DNA from: Conexibacteraceae bacterium
GTDB taxonomy: Bacteria; Actinomycetota; Thermoleophilia; Solirubrobacterales; Solirubrobacteraceae
Direction: 5' to 3'
Assembly (NCBI GenBank): GCA_009785395.1
Contig: WQWK01000112.1
Coordinates: 1 to 6,702 of the forward strand
DNA length: 6,702 bases
Shown: positions 1 through 5,294 of the stretch, piece after piece
Numbering within the stretch: the first letter of the stretch is position 1
Layout of the letters: every line of letters starts with the position of its first letter
Notes under the pieces: model-generated
What the model was told of the DNA's origin: nothing
What the model saw: only the letters and a program-made list of their open reading frames with translations
Database searches by the model: none
Translations under genes and position numbers: made by a program

Positions 1-458
1 AGAAGGCCGGCATCGACGCGACCTTCGTCGGTCAGGGCCAGACCCAGTGGCAGGACGACGTTGCCACCGGCAACTTCCAGCTGACTCAGCACTGGGGTGC
101 GACCGCGGCCGCGCCGTACCAGGAGTACAACAACTGGCTGAGCTCGAGCCTGGCCACCAAGACCAACCGGTCCGGCAACTTCGAGGGCCTGAAGAGCAAG
201 GCCGTCGACCAGATGCTGGCGAAGGCCGCGGCGGCGAGCACGCTCGCTCAGCAGCGCGCCGCGCTGGCTCCGCTGCAGAAGTACGTGGCTCAGAACCTGC
301 CGGTCATCCCGACGGTGTATGGCGCCTCATGGGGCCAGTTCAGCACCACCGGGTTCACCGGCTGGCCGACGCCGGGCGGTACGAACCAGTACGAGTCCGC
401 GCAGCCCAGCGCACCGACCAACGAGGTAGTGGTCCTGCACCTCCAGCCCAAGGGCTGA
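1..458 (+). CDS. ABC transporter substrate-binding protein, family 5 (oligosaccharide/peptide type), C-terminal part
   Basis: Seen: an open frame enters from the left edge (first full codon at 3) and stops at TGA 456-458, giving the last 151 residues of a secreted-type solute-binding protein. The segment has the C-terminal pattern of the SBP_bac_5 family: a Q-W-Q-D-D-V...G-N-F-Q-L stretch near its start, an N-N-W-L segment, a helix rich in A/K/Q, the 'LPVIPTVYGASW' strand, and then 'FTGWPTPGGTNQY' close to the end. Known: the GWPT...NxY ending is common in family-5 proteins that bind cello- or other beta-linked oligosaccharides rather than peptides. Inference: because a beta-glucosidase follows, beta-glucoside uptake is the likely role; the protein would sit outside the membrane as a lipoprotein. 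The N-terminus, signal peptide and any permease genes lie outside the window; no permease follows it. A dipeptide or nickel binder of the same family cannot be excluded. Confidence 0.82.
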   Translation, partial: KAGIDATFVGQGQTQWQDDVATGNFQLTQHWGATAAAPYQEYNNWLSSSLATKTNRSGNFEGLKSKAVDQMLAKAAAASTLAQQRAALAPLQKYVAQNLPVIPTVYGASWGQFSTTGFTGWPTPGGTNQYESAQPSAPTNEVVVLHLQPKG

Positions 459-492
459 GGGTCCAGCGGGAGCTCTCTCCACCGGGTGACTC

Positions 493-527
493 GCCCGGTC
501 CCGGCCCTTCAGGGGCCGGGACCGGGC
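493..527 (+). terminator. Strong intercistronic hairpin (possible U-less terminator or mRNA stabiliser)
   Basis: Seen: a perfect 15-bp inverted repeat, arms 493-507 (GCCCGGTCCCGGCCC) and 513-527, with a 5-nt loop TTCAG. It lies 34 bp after the stop of the binding-protein gene and 52 bp before the GH1 start. No T-tract follows (next bases are AGCGCCCAAC). Known: GC-rich actinobacteria often use terminators lacking a U-tail, and binding-protein genes are often followed by stem-loops that protect the 3' end of their mRNA, so that the binding protein is made in excess. Either role, or partial attenuation, fits here. Confidence 0.72.
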
Positions 528-565
528 AGCGCCCAACTCTCTCACCACCAAGCCAAATCTTTCAC

Positions 566-570
566 AGGAG
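566..570 (+). promoter_or_regulatory. Ribosome-binding site of the GH1 gene
   Basis: Seen: AGGAG at 566-570, nine bases upstream of the ATG at 580, in a locally less GC-rich leader (528-579). This fixes the start of the beta-glucosidase. I see no convincing -10/-35 pair between the hairpin and this site, so read-through from the binding-protein gene is plausible. Confidence 0.8.
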
Positions 571-579
571 AAGCCGCAA

Positions 580-2013
580 ATGACGAGCCTCAGCAGAGGC
601 GAAGGAGTCGCGCGCCGGTTCCCGGACGGATTCGTCTGGGGCGTGGGGACATCCTCGTACCAGATCGAGGGCGCCGTCGACGCCGACGGCCGTGGGCGCT
701 CGATCTGGGATGTCTTCACGCACACGCCCGGCAGCACCAACCGCGGTGACACCGGTGACATCGCCTGCAACGCATACAACCGGCTCGACGAGGATGTGCA
801 GCTGATCAGCGACCTCGGAGTCGGGTCATATCGGTTCTCGGTGTCCTGGCCCCGGGTGTTGCCGTCCGGCACCGGCACGGTGAACCAGGCGGGCCTCGAC
901 TACTACCGCCGGCTCGTCGAAGCCCTCAACGAGAAGGGCGTCAGCCCCTCGCTGACCGTGTACCACTGGGACCTGCCGCAGGCGCTCGAGGACAAGGGCG
1001 GCTGGGCCGCGCGTGACACCGCGGAACGGCTGGCCGAGCTGGCGCTCGTGCTGGGCGAGGCGCTGGGTGACCAGGTCGCGACGTGGTCCACGATCAACGA
1101 GCCGCTGCAGAGCGTCCACCAGGGCTACCTGCATGGCACCCACGCGCCGGGCCACCGCGACGCGAAGCTGGCGGCTGCGGCAACCCATCACGTGCTGCTC
1201 GGTCACGGCCTGGCGCTGGCGGCTCTGCGCTCCTGCCTGCCCGCCGGAACGCCGATCGGCCTGGCGATGGATCCGCAGCCGTTCATCGCGTTGACCGATG
1301 ACGCCCGCCCGGTCGCCGACCGGCTCGACACCGAGTGGAACCGAGCCTTCCTGGACCCGGTGCTGCAGGGGCGCTATCCGGCCGAGCTCGCGGACCATCT
1401 GCGCCCGCCGCAGGAGCTGATCGAGCCTGGCGACCTCGAGCTGATCTCGGCGCCGATCGACTTCTTCGGCGTCAACTACTACCGGCCGCATTACGTCCGT
1501 CCCGGCAACCCCGCCGACCTGCGCCAGGGTGAGAGCGCGATCGCGGGCGAGCGCCGGTTCGTCGAATACAAGCCGCCCGAGGTGAAGCGGACCGTGATGG
1601 AGTGGATCGTCGTCCCGCAGGGCCTGCGCGAGCTGCTGGGGAGGCTCCACCGTGAGAGCGGCGGCCTGCCGCTGTACGTCACCGAGAACGGCTGCGCGGC
1701 CGACGACTATGTGGCGCCGGAAGGCATCGTCAACGACGAGGAGCGGATCGAGTACATCCACGACCACCTCGACGCCGTGCTCGATGCGATCGACGACGGC
1801 GTGAACGTCGCCGGATTCTTCTATTGGACGCTGATGGACAACTTCGAGTGGGCCGAGGGCTACAGGCGGCGCTTCGGCCTGTACTACGTCGAGTTCGAGA
1901 GTGGGCGGCGCATTCCCAAACAGAGTGCCGGTTATTACCGGCAGGTGGCCCGCAGCGGTGAGCTGCCGCTGCCGCAGGAGGCGGCGCGCCTGGCAGCGAT
2001 AATCAACGTGTGA
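580..2013 (+). CDS. Beta-glucosidase, glycoside hydrolase family 1
   Basis: Hydrolyses terminal beta-linked glucose (or galactose/fucose) residues from beta-glucosides and short oligosaccharides with retention of configuration. At 477 residues it is full length for bacterial GH1 TIM-barrel enzymes. Seen: the N-terminal family signature FPDGFVWG..SYQIEG at residues 14-31 (Q28 in the -1 subsite), YHWDLPQ at 128-134 (H129, W130), the acid/base motif TINEP with E174, the nucleophile motif YVTENG with E369, NDEERIEY at 385-392, and the substrate-binding WTLMDNFEWAEGY at 416-428 (E423, W424). All catalytic residues are intact. There is no signal peptide, so it is cytoplasmic and presumably acts on sugar imported by the transporter whose binding protein lies upstream. 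The ATG at 580 has a good AGGAG, and the family signature begins at residue 14. Its 3' end overlaps the next gene by 4 bp. Exact sugar and linkage specificity cannot be read from the sequence. Confidence 0.96.
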   Translation: MTSLSRGEGVARRFPDGFVWGVGTSSYQIEGAVDADGRGRSIWDVFTHTPGSTNRGDTGDIACNAYNRLDEDVQLISDLGVGSYRFSVSWPRVLPSGTGTVNQAGLDYYRRLVEALNEKGVSPSLTVYHWDLPQALEDKGGWAARDTAERLAELALVLGEALGDQVATWSTINEPLQSVHQGYLHGTHAPGHRDAKLAAAATHHVLLGHGLALAALRSCLPAGTPIGLAMDPQPFIALTDDARPVADRLDTEWNRAFLDPVLQGRYPAELADHLRPPQELIEPGDLELISAPIDFFGVNYYRPHYVRPGNPADLRQGESAIAGERRFVEYKPPEVKRTVMEWIVVPQGLRELLGRLHRESGGLPLYVTENGCAADDYVAPEGIVNDEERIEYIHDHLDAVLDAIDDGVNVAGFFYWTLMDNFEWAEGYRRRFGLYYVEFESGRRIPKQSAGYYRQVARSGELPLPQEAARLAAIINV

Positions 2014-2555
2014 GCCAGGCCGCATCTGATCCGTACGCCGCGCTCGGCGTCTCCCCGGGGGCGTCGGACGACGAGCTGCGGCGGGTCTATCGCGAGCTGG
2101 TCAAGCGCCACCACCCCGACCACAACGGCGGCTCGCCGGAGTCCGCGGCGCGCTTCGAGCAGGTCCAGCGCGCGTACGCGCTGATCCTCGAGCGGCGTCG
2201 CGCCGCGCCGGCGAGCGCCGGTCCGGCGAGCGCCGCGCCGGCCAGCGCCGGGCCGGCCAGCGCCGGGCCGGCGAGCGCGCTTGACGACCGCATCGCCGCG
2301 ATGGAGGCGGAGGTTCGTCGCGAGAGCGAGGCACGCGCGCAGGCAGCGGCACGCGCGCAGGCAGCGCGTGCCGAGGCGGCACGGGAGGCCGCTCGCCAGG
2401 CCGCGGCGAGCGCCGCCGAGTCCCAGCCGCGCAAGCCGACGCCCGAGGAGCTCGGGCACTATGAGACCGACGACAGCTTCACGAGCATCCTCGACGACGC
2501 CGCCGACGAGCTGGTGGAGCGGCTGCGCGAGCTCAGGCGACGTCGGCGCGCTTGA
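2010..2555 (+). CDS. Short J-domain protein (DnaJ class C) with Pro/Ala repeat and Ala/Arg helix
   Basis: Likely a co-chaperone that stimulates an Hsp70/DnaK ATPase. Seen: 181 residues from GTG 2010, overlapping the GH1 TGA (2011-2013), with no good ribosome-binding site, so translation is probably coupled. Residues 7-58 form a J-domain: DPYAALGVSPGAS, helix II ELRRVYRELVKRHHPD with the essential HPD at 35-37, and helix III ARFEQVQRAYALI. Residues 67-90 are five PASA units, residues 91-137 an Ala/Arg/Glu-rich probable helix, and residues 142-181 a conserved-looking acidic segment (PTPEELGHYETDD..FTSILDDAADELVERLREL) ending in five arginines. There is no Gly/Phe region, zinc finger or C-terminal peptide-binding domain, so it is not canonical DnaJ; client recognition would depend on the unfamiliar C-terminal half. 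Its last seven codons overlap the end of the convergent reductase gene. Specific partner and purpose are unknown. Confidence 0.9.
   Translation: MSQAASDPYAALGVSPGASDDELRRVYRELVKRHHPDHNGGSPESAARFEQVQRAYALILERRRAAPASAGPASAAPASAGPASAGPASALDDRIAAMEAEVRRESEARAQAAARAQAARAEAAREAARQAAASAAESQPRKPTPEELGHYETDDSFTSILDDAADELVERLRELRRRRRA
2208..2279 (+). repeat. 15-bp in-frame tandem repeat encoding PASA-(G/A), about five copies
   Basis: Seen: five imperfect copies of a 15-bp unit of the form CCGGCSAGCGCCGNN, encoding P-A-S-A joined by single Gly or Ala residues (residues 67-90 of the J-protein). Copies three and four are identical at the DNA level. It forms a flexible, uncharged linker between the J-domain and the helical region, and is a likely site of slippage. 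Confidence 0.9.
2331..2366 (+). repeat. Perfect 18-bp tandem duplication encoding ARAQAA twice
   Basis: Seen: GCACGCGCGCAGGCAGCG at 2331-2348 is repeated without change at 2349-2366, giving ARAQAA-ARAQAA (residues 108-119 of the J-protein) inside its Ala/Arg/Glu helix. An exact repeat at the DNA level suggests recent duplication rather than selection on the peptide alone. Confidence 0.93.
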
Positions 2556-3927
2556 GCTGCTCTTCGCGGCGCACGAGCTTCACACGAGGACGTCCGTGCG
2601 GCTCGCCGAGTGCGCGCTCGTGCGCGTCGATCGCCTCCCAGCCGGAGTAGTCGATCACGTTGACGCCCTGCTCCCGCAGGCGCGCGAGCAGCGCGTCGGG
2701 CGTGTCGCTTGGCTCTGGCAGCAGGCCGGCGGCGAAATCGGCGAGCAGATGCGAGGTCGTCTCCTGCGCGTCCTTCTTGTTCGTGCCGATCACGCCGGTG
2801 GGGCCGCGCTTGATCCAGCCGGCCGCGTAGAGCCCGGGAACCGGCGCCTGCGTGTCGGGGTCGAGCACGCGCCCGTCGCGGTTCAGCACCGTGTTGCGGC
2901 GGTGGTCGAACGGCACGCCGGGAAGCGGCTTGCCGACGTAACCGACGGCACGCAGGACCAGGCCGGTCTCGAGCCGCTCCCGCCGGCCCGTCGGCCGGGC
3001 CTTGAGCGAGCCGTCCTCCGTCTGGACGAGCTCGTTGCGCTCGACCACGAGCGCCCGCACCCGGCCGTCACCCTCGATCGCGACGGGCGAGGCGAGGAAC
3101 CGCAGCACAACCCGGCGCGGCTTGCCGTTCGGGGTGAGCCCCGAGTACTCGGTCAGCGTCTCGACGTTGCGCTGGGTGGTGGCGTCGGCGTCCGCGAGCG
3201 CGGCCGCACTGGCGGGGTCGAGCGCCACGTCGTCGGCGTCGACGATCACGTCCGCCAGCTGCAGATCCCTGAGCTCGCGCAGCTCCGGATTCGTAAAGGC
3301 GGCCTGCACGGGACCGCGGCGGCCGAGCACGACTATCTCCTCAATGTTGGACTCGCGCAGCAGCTCGATGGCGTGATCGGCGATGTCCGTGGTCTGGAGC
3401 TCCTCGACCGACAGCGCCAGCATCCGCGCCACGTCCAGCGCCACGTTGCCGTTGCCGATCACGACGGCACGCTTGCACGACAGGTCGAAGTCCATGTCGG
3501 CGTAATCCGGATGACCGTTGTACCAGGCGACGAACTCGGTCGCCGACTCACTGCCCGGCAGGTCCTCGCCGTCGATGCTCAGGTGCCGGTCGCCCGGGGT
3601 GCCGACCGCATAGAGCACGGCGTGATACGCGGCGGCGAGCTCCTCATGGCTGACATCGGCGCCGATTTCGACGTTGCCGTGGAAGCGGAACCCCGGCAGC
3701 CGCGCTGTCTTCTCAAACACACGCGTGACCGACTTGATCTTCGGGTGGTCGGGCGCGACGCCGAAGCGCACGAGGCCCCAGGGGGTCATCAACCTGTCGT
3801 AGACGTCGACGCTGACGACCGGGTCCTTGCTCGACAGCAGTTGGGCGGCGGCATAGAAGCCCGCCGGGCCCGATCCCACGATCGCAACGCGCAGCGGCCG
3901 CTCCGCGCTTCCAAGTACGGCAATCAT
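2533..3927 (-). CDS. fprA: Ferredoxin/adrenodoxin-type NADP+ reductase (FprA family)
   Basis: An FAD enzyme that moves electrons between NADPH and ferredoxin-type iron-sulphur proteins, for example to feed cytochromes P450 or other oxygenases in the cytoplasm. Seen: 464 residues, about the length of mycobacterial FprA and mitochondrial adrenodoxin reductase. FAD-binding VAIVGSGPAGFYAA is at residues 14-27, the family block TPWGLVRFGVAPDHPKIK at 48-65, the NADP fold VVIGNGNVALDVARML at 155-170, the 2'-phosphate-binding arginine pair R203/R204 followed by QAAFT, and the C-terminal GWIKRGPTGVIGTNK at 370-384. The motif order distinguishes it from plant-type and thioredoxin-reductase-like ferredoxin reductases. 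No ferredoxin or P450 gene is nearby, so its partner is unknown. The ATG at 3927 is the only reasonable start but lacks a Shine-Dalgarno; see the candidate leaderless promoter. The stop overlaps the convergent J-protein gene by 23 bp. Confidence 0.95.
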   Translation of the reverse strand: MIAVLGSAERPLRVAIVGSGPAGFYAAAQLLSSKDPVVSVDVYDRLMTPWGLVRFGVAPDHPKIKSVTRVFEKTARLPGFRFHGNVEIGADVSHEELAAAYHAVLYAVGTPGDRHLSIDGEDLPGSESATEFVAWYNGHPDYADMDFDLSCKRAVVIGNGNVALDVARMLALSVEELQTTDIADHAIELLRESNIEEIVVLGRRGPVQAAFTNPELRELRDLQLADVIVDADDVALDPASAAALADADATTQRNVETLTEYSGLTPNGKPRRVVLRFLASPVAIEGDGRVRALVVERNELVQTEDGSLKARPTGRRERLETGLVLRAVGYVGKPLPGVPFDHRRNTVLNRDGRVLDPDTQAPVPGLYAAGWIKRGPTGVIGTNKKDAQETTSHLLADFAAGLLPEPSDTPDALLARLREQGVNVIDYSGWEAIDAHERALGEPHGRPRVKLVRREEQLKRADVA

Positions 3928-3934
3928 GAAACCG

Positions 3935-3940
3935 AGGGTA
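3935..3940 (-). promoter_or_regulatory. Candidate -10 element for a leaderless fprA transcript
   Basis: Seen: on the minus strand, TACCCT (3940 down to 3935) ends seven bases before the ATG at 3927, and no purine-rich ribosome-binding site is present. Known: actinobacterial leaderless genes commonly have TANNNT at about -12 to -7 from the start codon. The motif has little information content and no -35 is evident. It lies within a 9-bp tandem repeat (ACCGAGGGT at 3931-3939, ACCGAGGGC at 3940-3948, plus-strand reading), which could also be an operator or chance. Confidence 0.4.
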
Positions 3941-3970
3941 CCGAGGGCCCGGAGGAGGCGAGGGTCCGAA

Positions 3971-4019
3971 GGTGACGGGAAGGAAACCCACCCTCACGGT
4001 AGGTTTCCTTCCCGTCACC
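3971..4019. repeat. 49-bp near-perfect palindrome between two minus-strand genes
   Basis: Seen: 18-bp perfect arms, 3971-3988 (GGTGACGGGAAGGAAACC) and 4002-4019, then one mismatch (3989/4001), three more pairs (3990-3992 with 3998-4000) and a 5-nt loop (CTCAC, 3993-3997). It begins 25 bp past the stop of the membrane-protein gene and lies 44 bp before the reductase start, so a terminator separating the two is the simplest role. There is no T-tract. The inner arms are AG/CT-rich rather than pure GC, unlike the hairpin at 493-527, so a dispersed palindromic element or protein-binding site is also possible. Confidence 0.85.
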
Positions 4020-4043
4020 CGCGGACACCAGGTTTGGCAGCGC

Positions 4044-4712
4044 TCAGAGGATGTTGACGGCGCGGGAGACCACGAGGCCGATCGTGACCAGCGAGATCAG
4101 CGACTGCAGCCCCATCAGCATCTTGGCCTGAACGCTCAGCGGCATCGTGTCGGTGGGGCTGAACGCCGTCGCATTGGTCAGCGACAGGTAGAGGTAATCG
4201 GCGAACACCGGACGCCAGCCCGGGAACAGCCGGTTGGCCTCGTCCGTCATCTGCACGAACTGGAAGTCCGGCCGGCCGTCGCGTCCGGCGGCGCGGATGC
4301 CCGGGCCGCCACGATCCCCCTCCCAGTACCAGAGCGCGAAGACCAGCACGTTGGTCAGCCAGATCTCGGCGCCCGCGATGATCAGCTCGTAGCCGTTGGC
4401 GACGGTGTGGTGCAGCATGTAGTGGGCCAGCAGCACCAGCGCGATCCCGTTCGCGAGGCTGAGCAGGACCGTCGTCGCCAGGGCCAGCCTGCGGCGCACG
4501 GAGTGGGGCGCGGTGAGCCGCTGCGGCGACGACACGATCAGCACGGCCAGCATCAGGCCCTGCAACGCGGGAAACAGCCAACCCGGGCCCGCGACCAGGC
4601 GATGCGGCAGAATCAGCTGCAGCGCGATCGACGCCGCGATCGCCAGCTGCGGGGGCCAGTGCGGCTCGCCACGGGGAGGTGGCGGATAGGGGATCCCGGG
4701 GCGCTCCGGCAT
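4044..4712 (-). CDS. Multi-pass membrane protein with channel-like C-terminal segment (DUF1345-like)
   Basis: Function unknown. Seen: 222 residues with a Pro-rich cytoplasmic-looking N-terminus (PYPPPPRGEP, residues 8-17) and hydrophobic segments at about 22-41, 44-61, 77-100 and 108-130. A hydrophilic stretch follows at 131-165 (EGDRGGPGIRAAGRDGRPDF and FPGW), then a short segment DYLYLSLTNATAFSPTDTMPLS at 172-193, and a last membrane helix at about 198-221. The 172-193 segment resembles the re-entrant region of DUF1345 proteins and, more distantly, the pore loop before the last helix of two-helix potassium channels, but it lacks the TVGYG selectivity signature. I infer a small membrane protein that may conduct or sense ions; this is not demonstrated. 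The ATG at 4712 lacks a ribosome-binding site but has a TANNNT element in leaderless position. It is transcribed away from the nuclease-family gene and towards fprA, with a palindrome between. Confidence 0.8.
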   Translation of the reverse strand: MPERPGIPYPPPPRGEPHWPPQLAIAASIALQLILPHRLVAGPGWLFPALQGLMLAVLIVSSPQRLTAPHSVRRRLALATTVLLSLANGIALVLLAHYMLHHTVANGYELIIAGAEIWLTNVLVFALWYWEGDRGGPGIRAAGRDGRPDFQFVQMTDEANRLFPGWRPVFADYLYLSLTNATAFSPTDTMPLSVQAKMLMGLQSLISLVTIGLVVSRAVNIL

Positions 4713-4718
4713 GCGGAC

Positions 4719-4724
4719 AGCCTA
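4719..4724 (-). promoter_or_regulatory. Candidate -10 element for a leaderless membrane-protein transcript
   Basis: Seen: minus-strand TAGGCT (4724 down to 4719) is followed by six bases and the ATG at 4712, which places it at -12 to -7 if transcription starts at the A of the start codon. No Shine-Dalgarno sequence is visible in the 20 bases before the ATG. This matches the usual layout of actinobacterial leaderless promoters, but the motif is short. Confidence 0.42.
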
Positions 4725-4756
4725 CGAACCGGGGCGGGCGTAGCGGGTATCGCCCA

Positions 4757-4762
4757 TATACT
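4757..4762 (+). promoter_or_regulatory. Candidate -10 hexamer upstream of the nuclease-family gene
   Basis: Seen: TATACT, five of six matches to TATAAT, in one of the few AT-rich patches of the region (CATATACTG). Transcription would start near 4769, leaving a leader of about 20 bases that contains the ribosome-binding site at 4777-4782. There is no recognisable TTGACA at the expected distance (GC-rich at about 4734-4739). Confidence 0.5.
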
Positions 4763-4776
4763 GCGAGTACCCGAAC

Positions 4777-4782
4777 GAGGAG
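4777..4782 (+). promoter_or_regulatory. Ribosome-binding site that fixes a GTG start at 4790
   Basis: Seen: GAGGAG, seven bases before GTG 4790. It decides the start over the upstream in-frame ATG at 4679, which would read through the neighbouring gene's promoter region, and over the in-frame ATG at 4799, for which this site is too far away. Confidence 0.82.
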
Positions 4783-4789
4783 CCGGCCT

Positions 4790-5275
4790 GTGCAGGAGAT
4801 GGTCATCTACGGCGTGAGCTTCGACATGGTCGGCAAGCAGCCGATCGTGCTGCTGAAGACCGCCGAGAGCAACAAGTTCCTCCCGATCTGGATCGGCCAC
4901 CCCGAGGCGGCGGCGATTCTGATGAAGCTGCAGGGGGCTTCGACCCCCCGGCCGATGACCCACGATCTGCTCTCCGACATGCTCGGCGAGCTCGATGTCG
5001 AGTGCACGCGCGTGTCCGTCACGGAGCTGCGCGAGAACACGTTCTACGCGTCGATCAGCCTGCGCTCCAACGGCCGCGAGCTCGAGATCGACTCCCGCCC
5101 CAGCGACGCCCTGGCCCTCGCGGTTCGCTCCGGAGCCCCGATCTTCGCCGCCGACGAGGTGATCGCGGAGTCCGCGATCGAGTTCGAGCACGAGGTCGAG
5201 GACACCGAGGAGGTCGTCGAGAAGTTCAAGGACTTCCTCGACAACGTCAAGCCGGACGACTTCCTCGAGGAGTAG
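4790..5275 (+). CDS. Bifunctional nuclease family protein (BFN/DUF151)
   Basis: Known family (PF02577); members have been reported to cleave DNA and RNA, but the role in bacteria is not settled. Seen: 161 residues from GTG 4790. Family blocks are present in order: EMVIYGVSFDMVGKQPIVLLK (3-23), LPIWIGHPEAAAI (31-43), RPMTHDLLSDML (54-65), the FYASISL strand (85-91), ELEIDSRPSDALALAVRSGAPIF (97-119) with the signature IDxRPSDA, then a strongly acidic, probably helical tail (residues 122-161; EVEDTEEVVEKFKDFLDN... ending EE). There is no UVR domain, which some relatives carry. It stands alone, divergent from the membrane protein and convergent with ddl, with its own candidate promoter and a good ribosome-binding site. 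It is cytoplasmic, with no signal peptide. Enzymatic activity of this member is unproven. Confidence 0.92.
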   Translation: MQEMVIYGVSFDMVGKQPIVLLKTAESNKFLPIWIGHPEAAAILMKLQGASTPRPMTHDLLSDMLGELDVECTRVSVTELRENTFYASISLRSNGRELEIDSRPSDALALAVRSGAPIFAADEVIAESAIEFEHEVEDTEEVVEKFKDFLDNVKPDDFLEE

Positions 5276-5289
5276 CCGCGCTCGCGGCT
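5274..5289. terminator. Short GC-rich hairpin between convergent genes
   Basis: Seen: AGCCGCG (5274-5280) pairs with CGCGGCT (5283-5289) around a minimal loop, starting inside the TAG stop of the nuclease-family gene and ending before the ddl stop codon (complement of 5295-5297). The 19-bp gap between two convergent genes holds little else, so a weak two-way terminator is the natural reading. There is no T-tract on either side. Confidence 0.5.
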
Positions 5290-5294
5290 GGTAC

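Noticed and set aside
528..579. Separate promoter for the beta-glucosidase
   Set aside because: The stretch is relatively AT-rich, but I see no plausible TANNNT at a sensible distance from the start and no -35 element.
47..583. 178-codon plus-strand frame over the binding-protein end and hairpin
   Set aside because: It is an out-of-frame Arg/Gly/Pro-rich reading of the binding-protein gene and of the intergenic hairpin.
826..2025. 399-codon minus-strand frame opposite the beta-glucosidase
   Set aside because: Composition is typical of an antisense shadow, with no recognisable domain; the plus strand has every GH1 catalytic motif.
2208..2366. CRISPR-like or mobile-element repeat
   Set aside because: The repeats are directly adjacent, short, in frame and without spacers; they are coding microsatellites of the J-protein.
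1..2555. A new defence or polysaccharide-utilisation island
   Set aside because: Only a binding-protein end, a GH1 enzyme and a J-protein are present; no regulator, permease, nuclease-effector or integrase genes support a larger system within this window.
2281..3975. Long plus-strand open frame of 564 codons antisense to fprA
   Set aside because: It starts inside the J gene in another frame and is rich in Arg/His/Gln/Val as expected for a GC-rich antisense shadow; the opposite strand encodes a complete FprA with all motifs.
4015..4806. Minus-strand 263-codon frame covering the membrane-protein gene
   Set aside because: It has no hydrophobic segments or motifs; the alternative frame 4044-4712 shows clear membrane helices and a coherent end.
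3972..4817. 281-codon plus-strand frame starting in the palindrome
   Set aside because: Its first residues are simply the palindrome translated, and the rest is Gln/Arg/His-rich sequence antisense to the membrane-protein gene.
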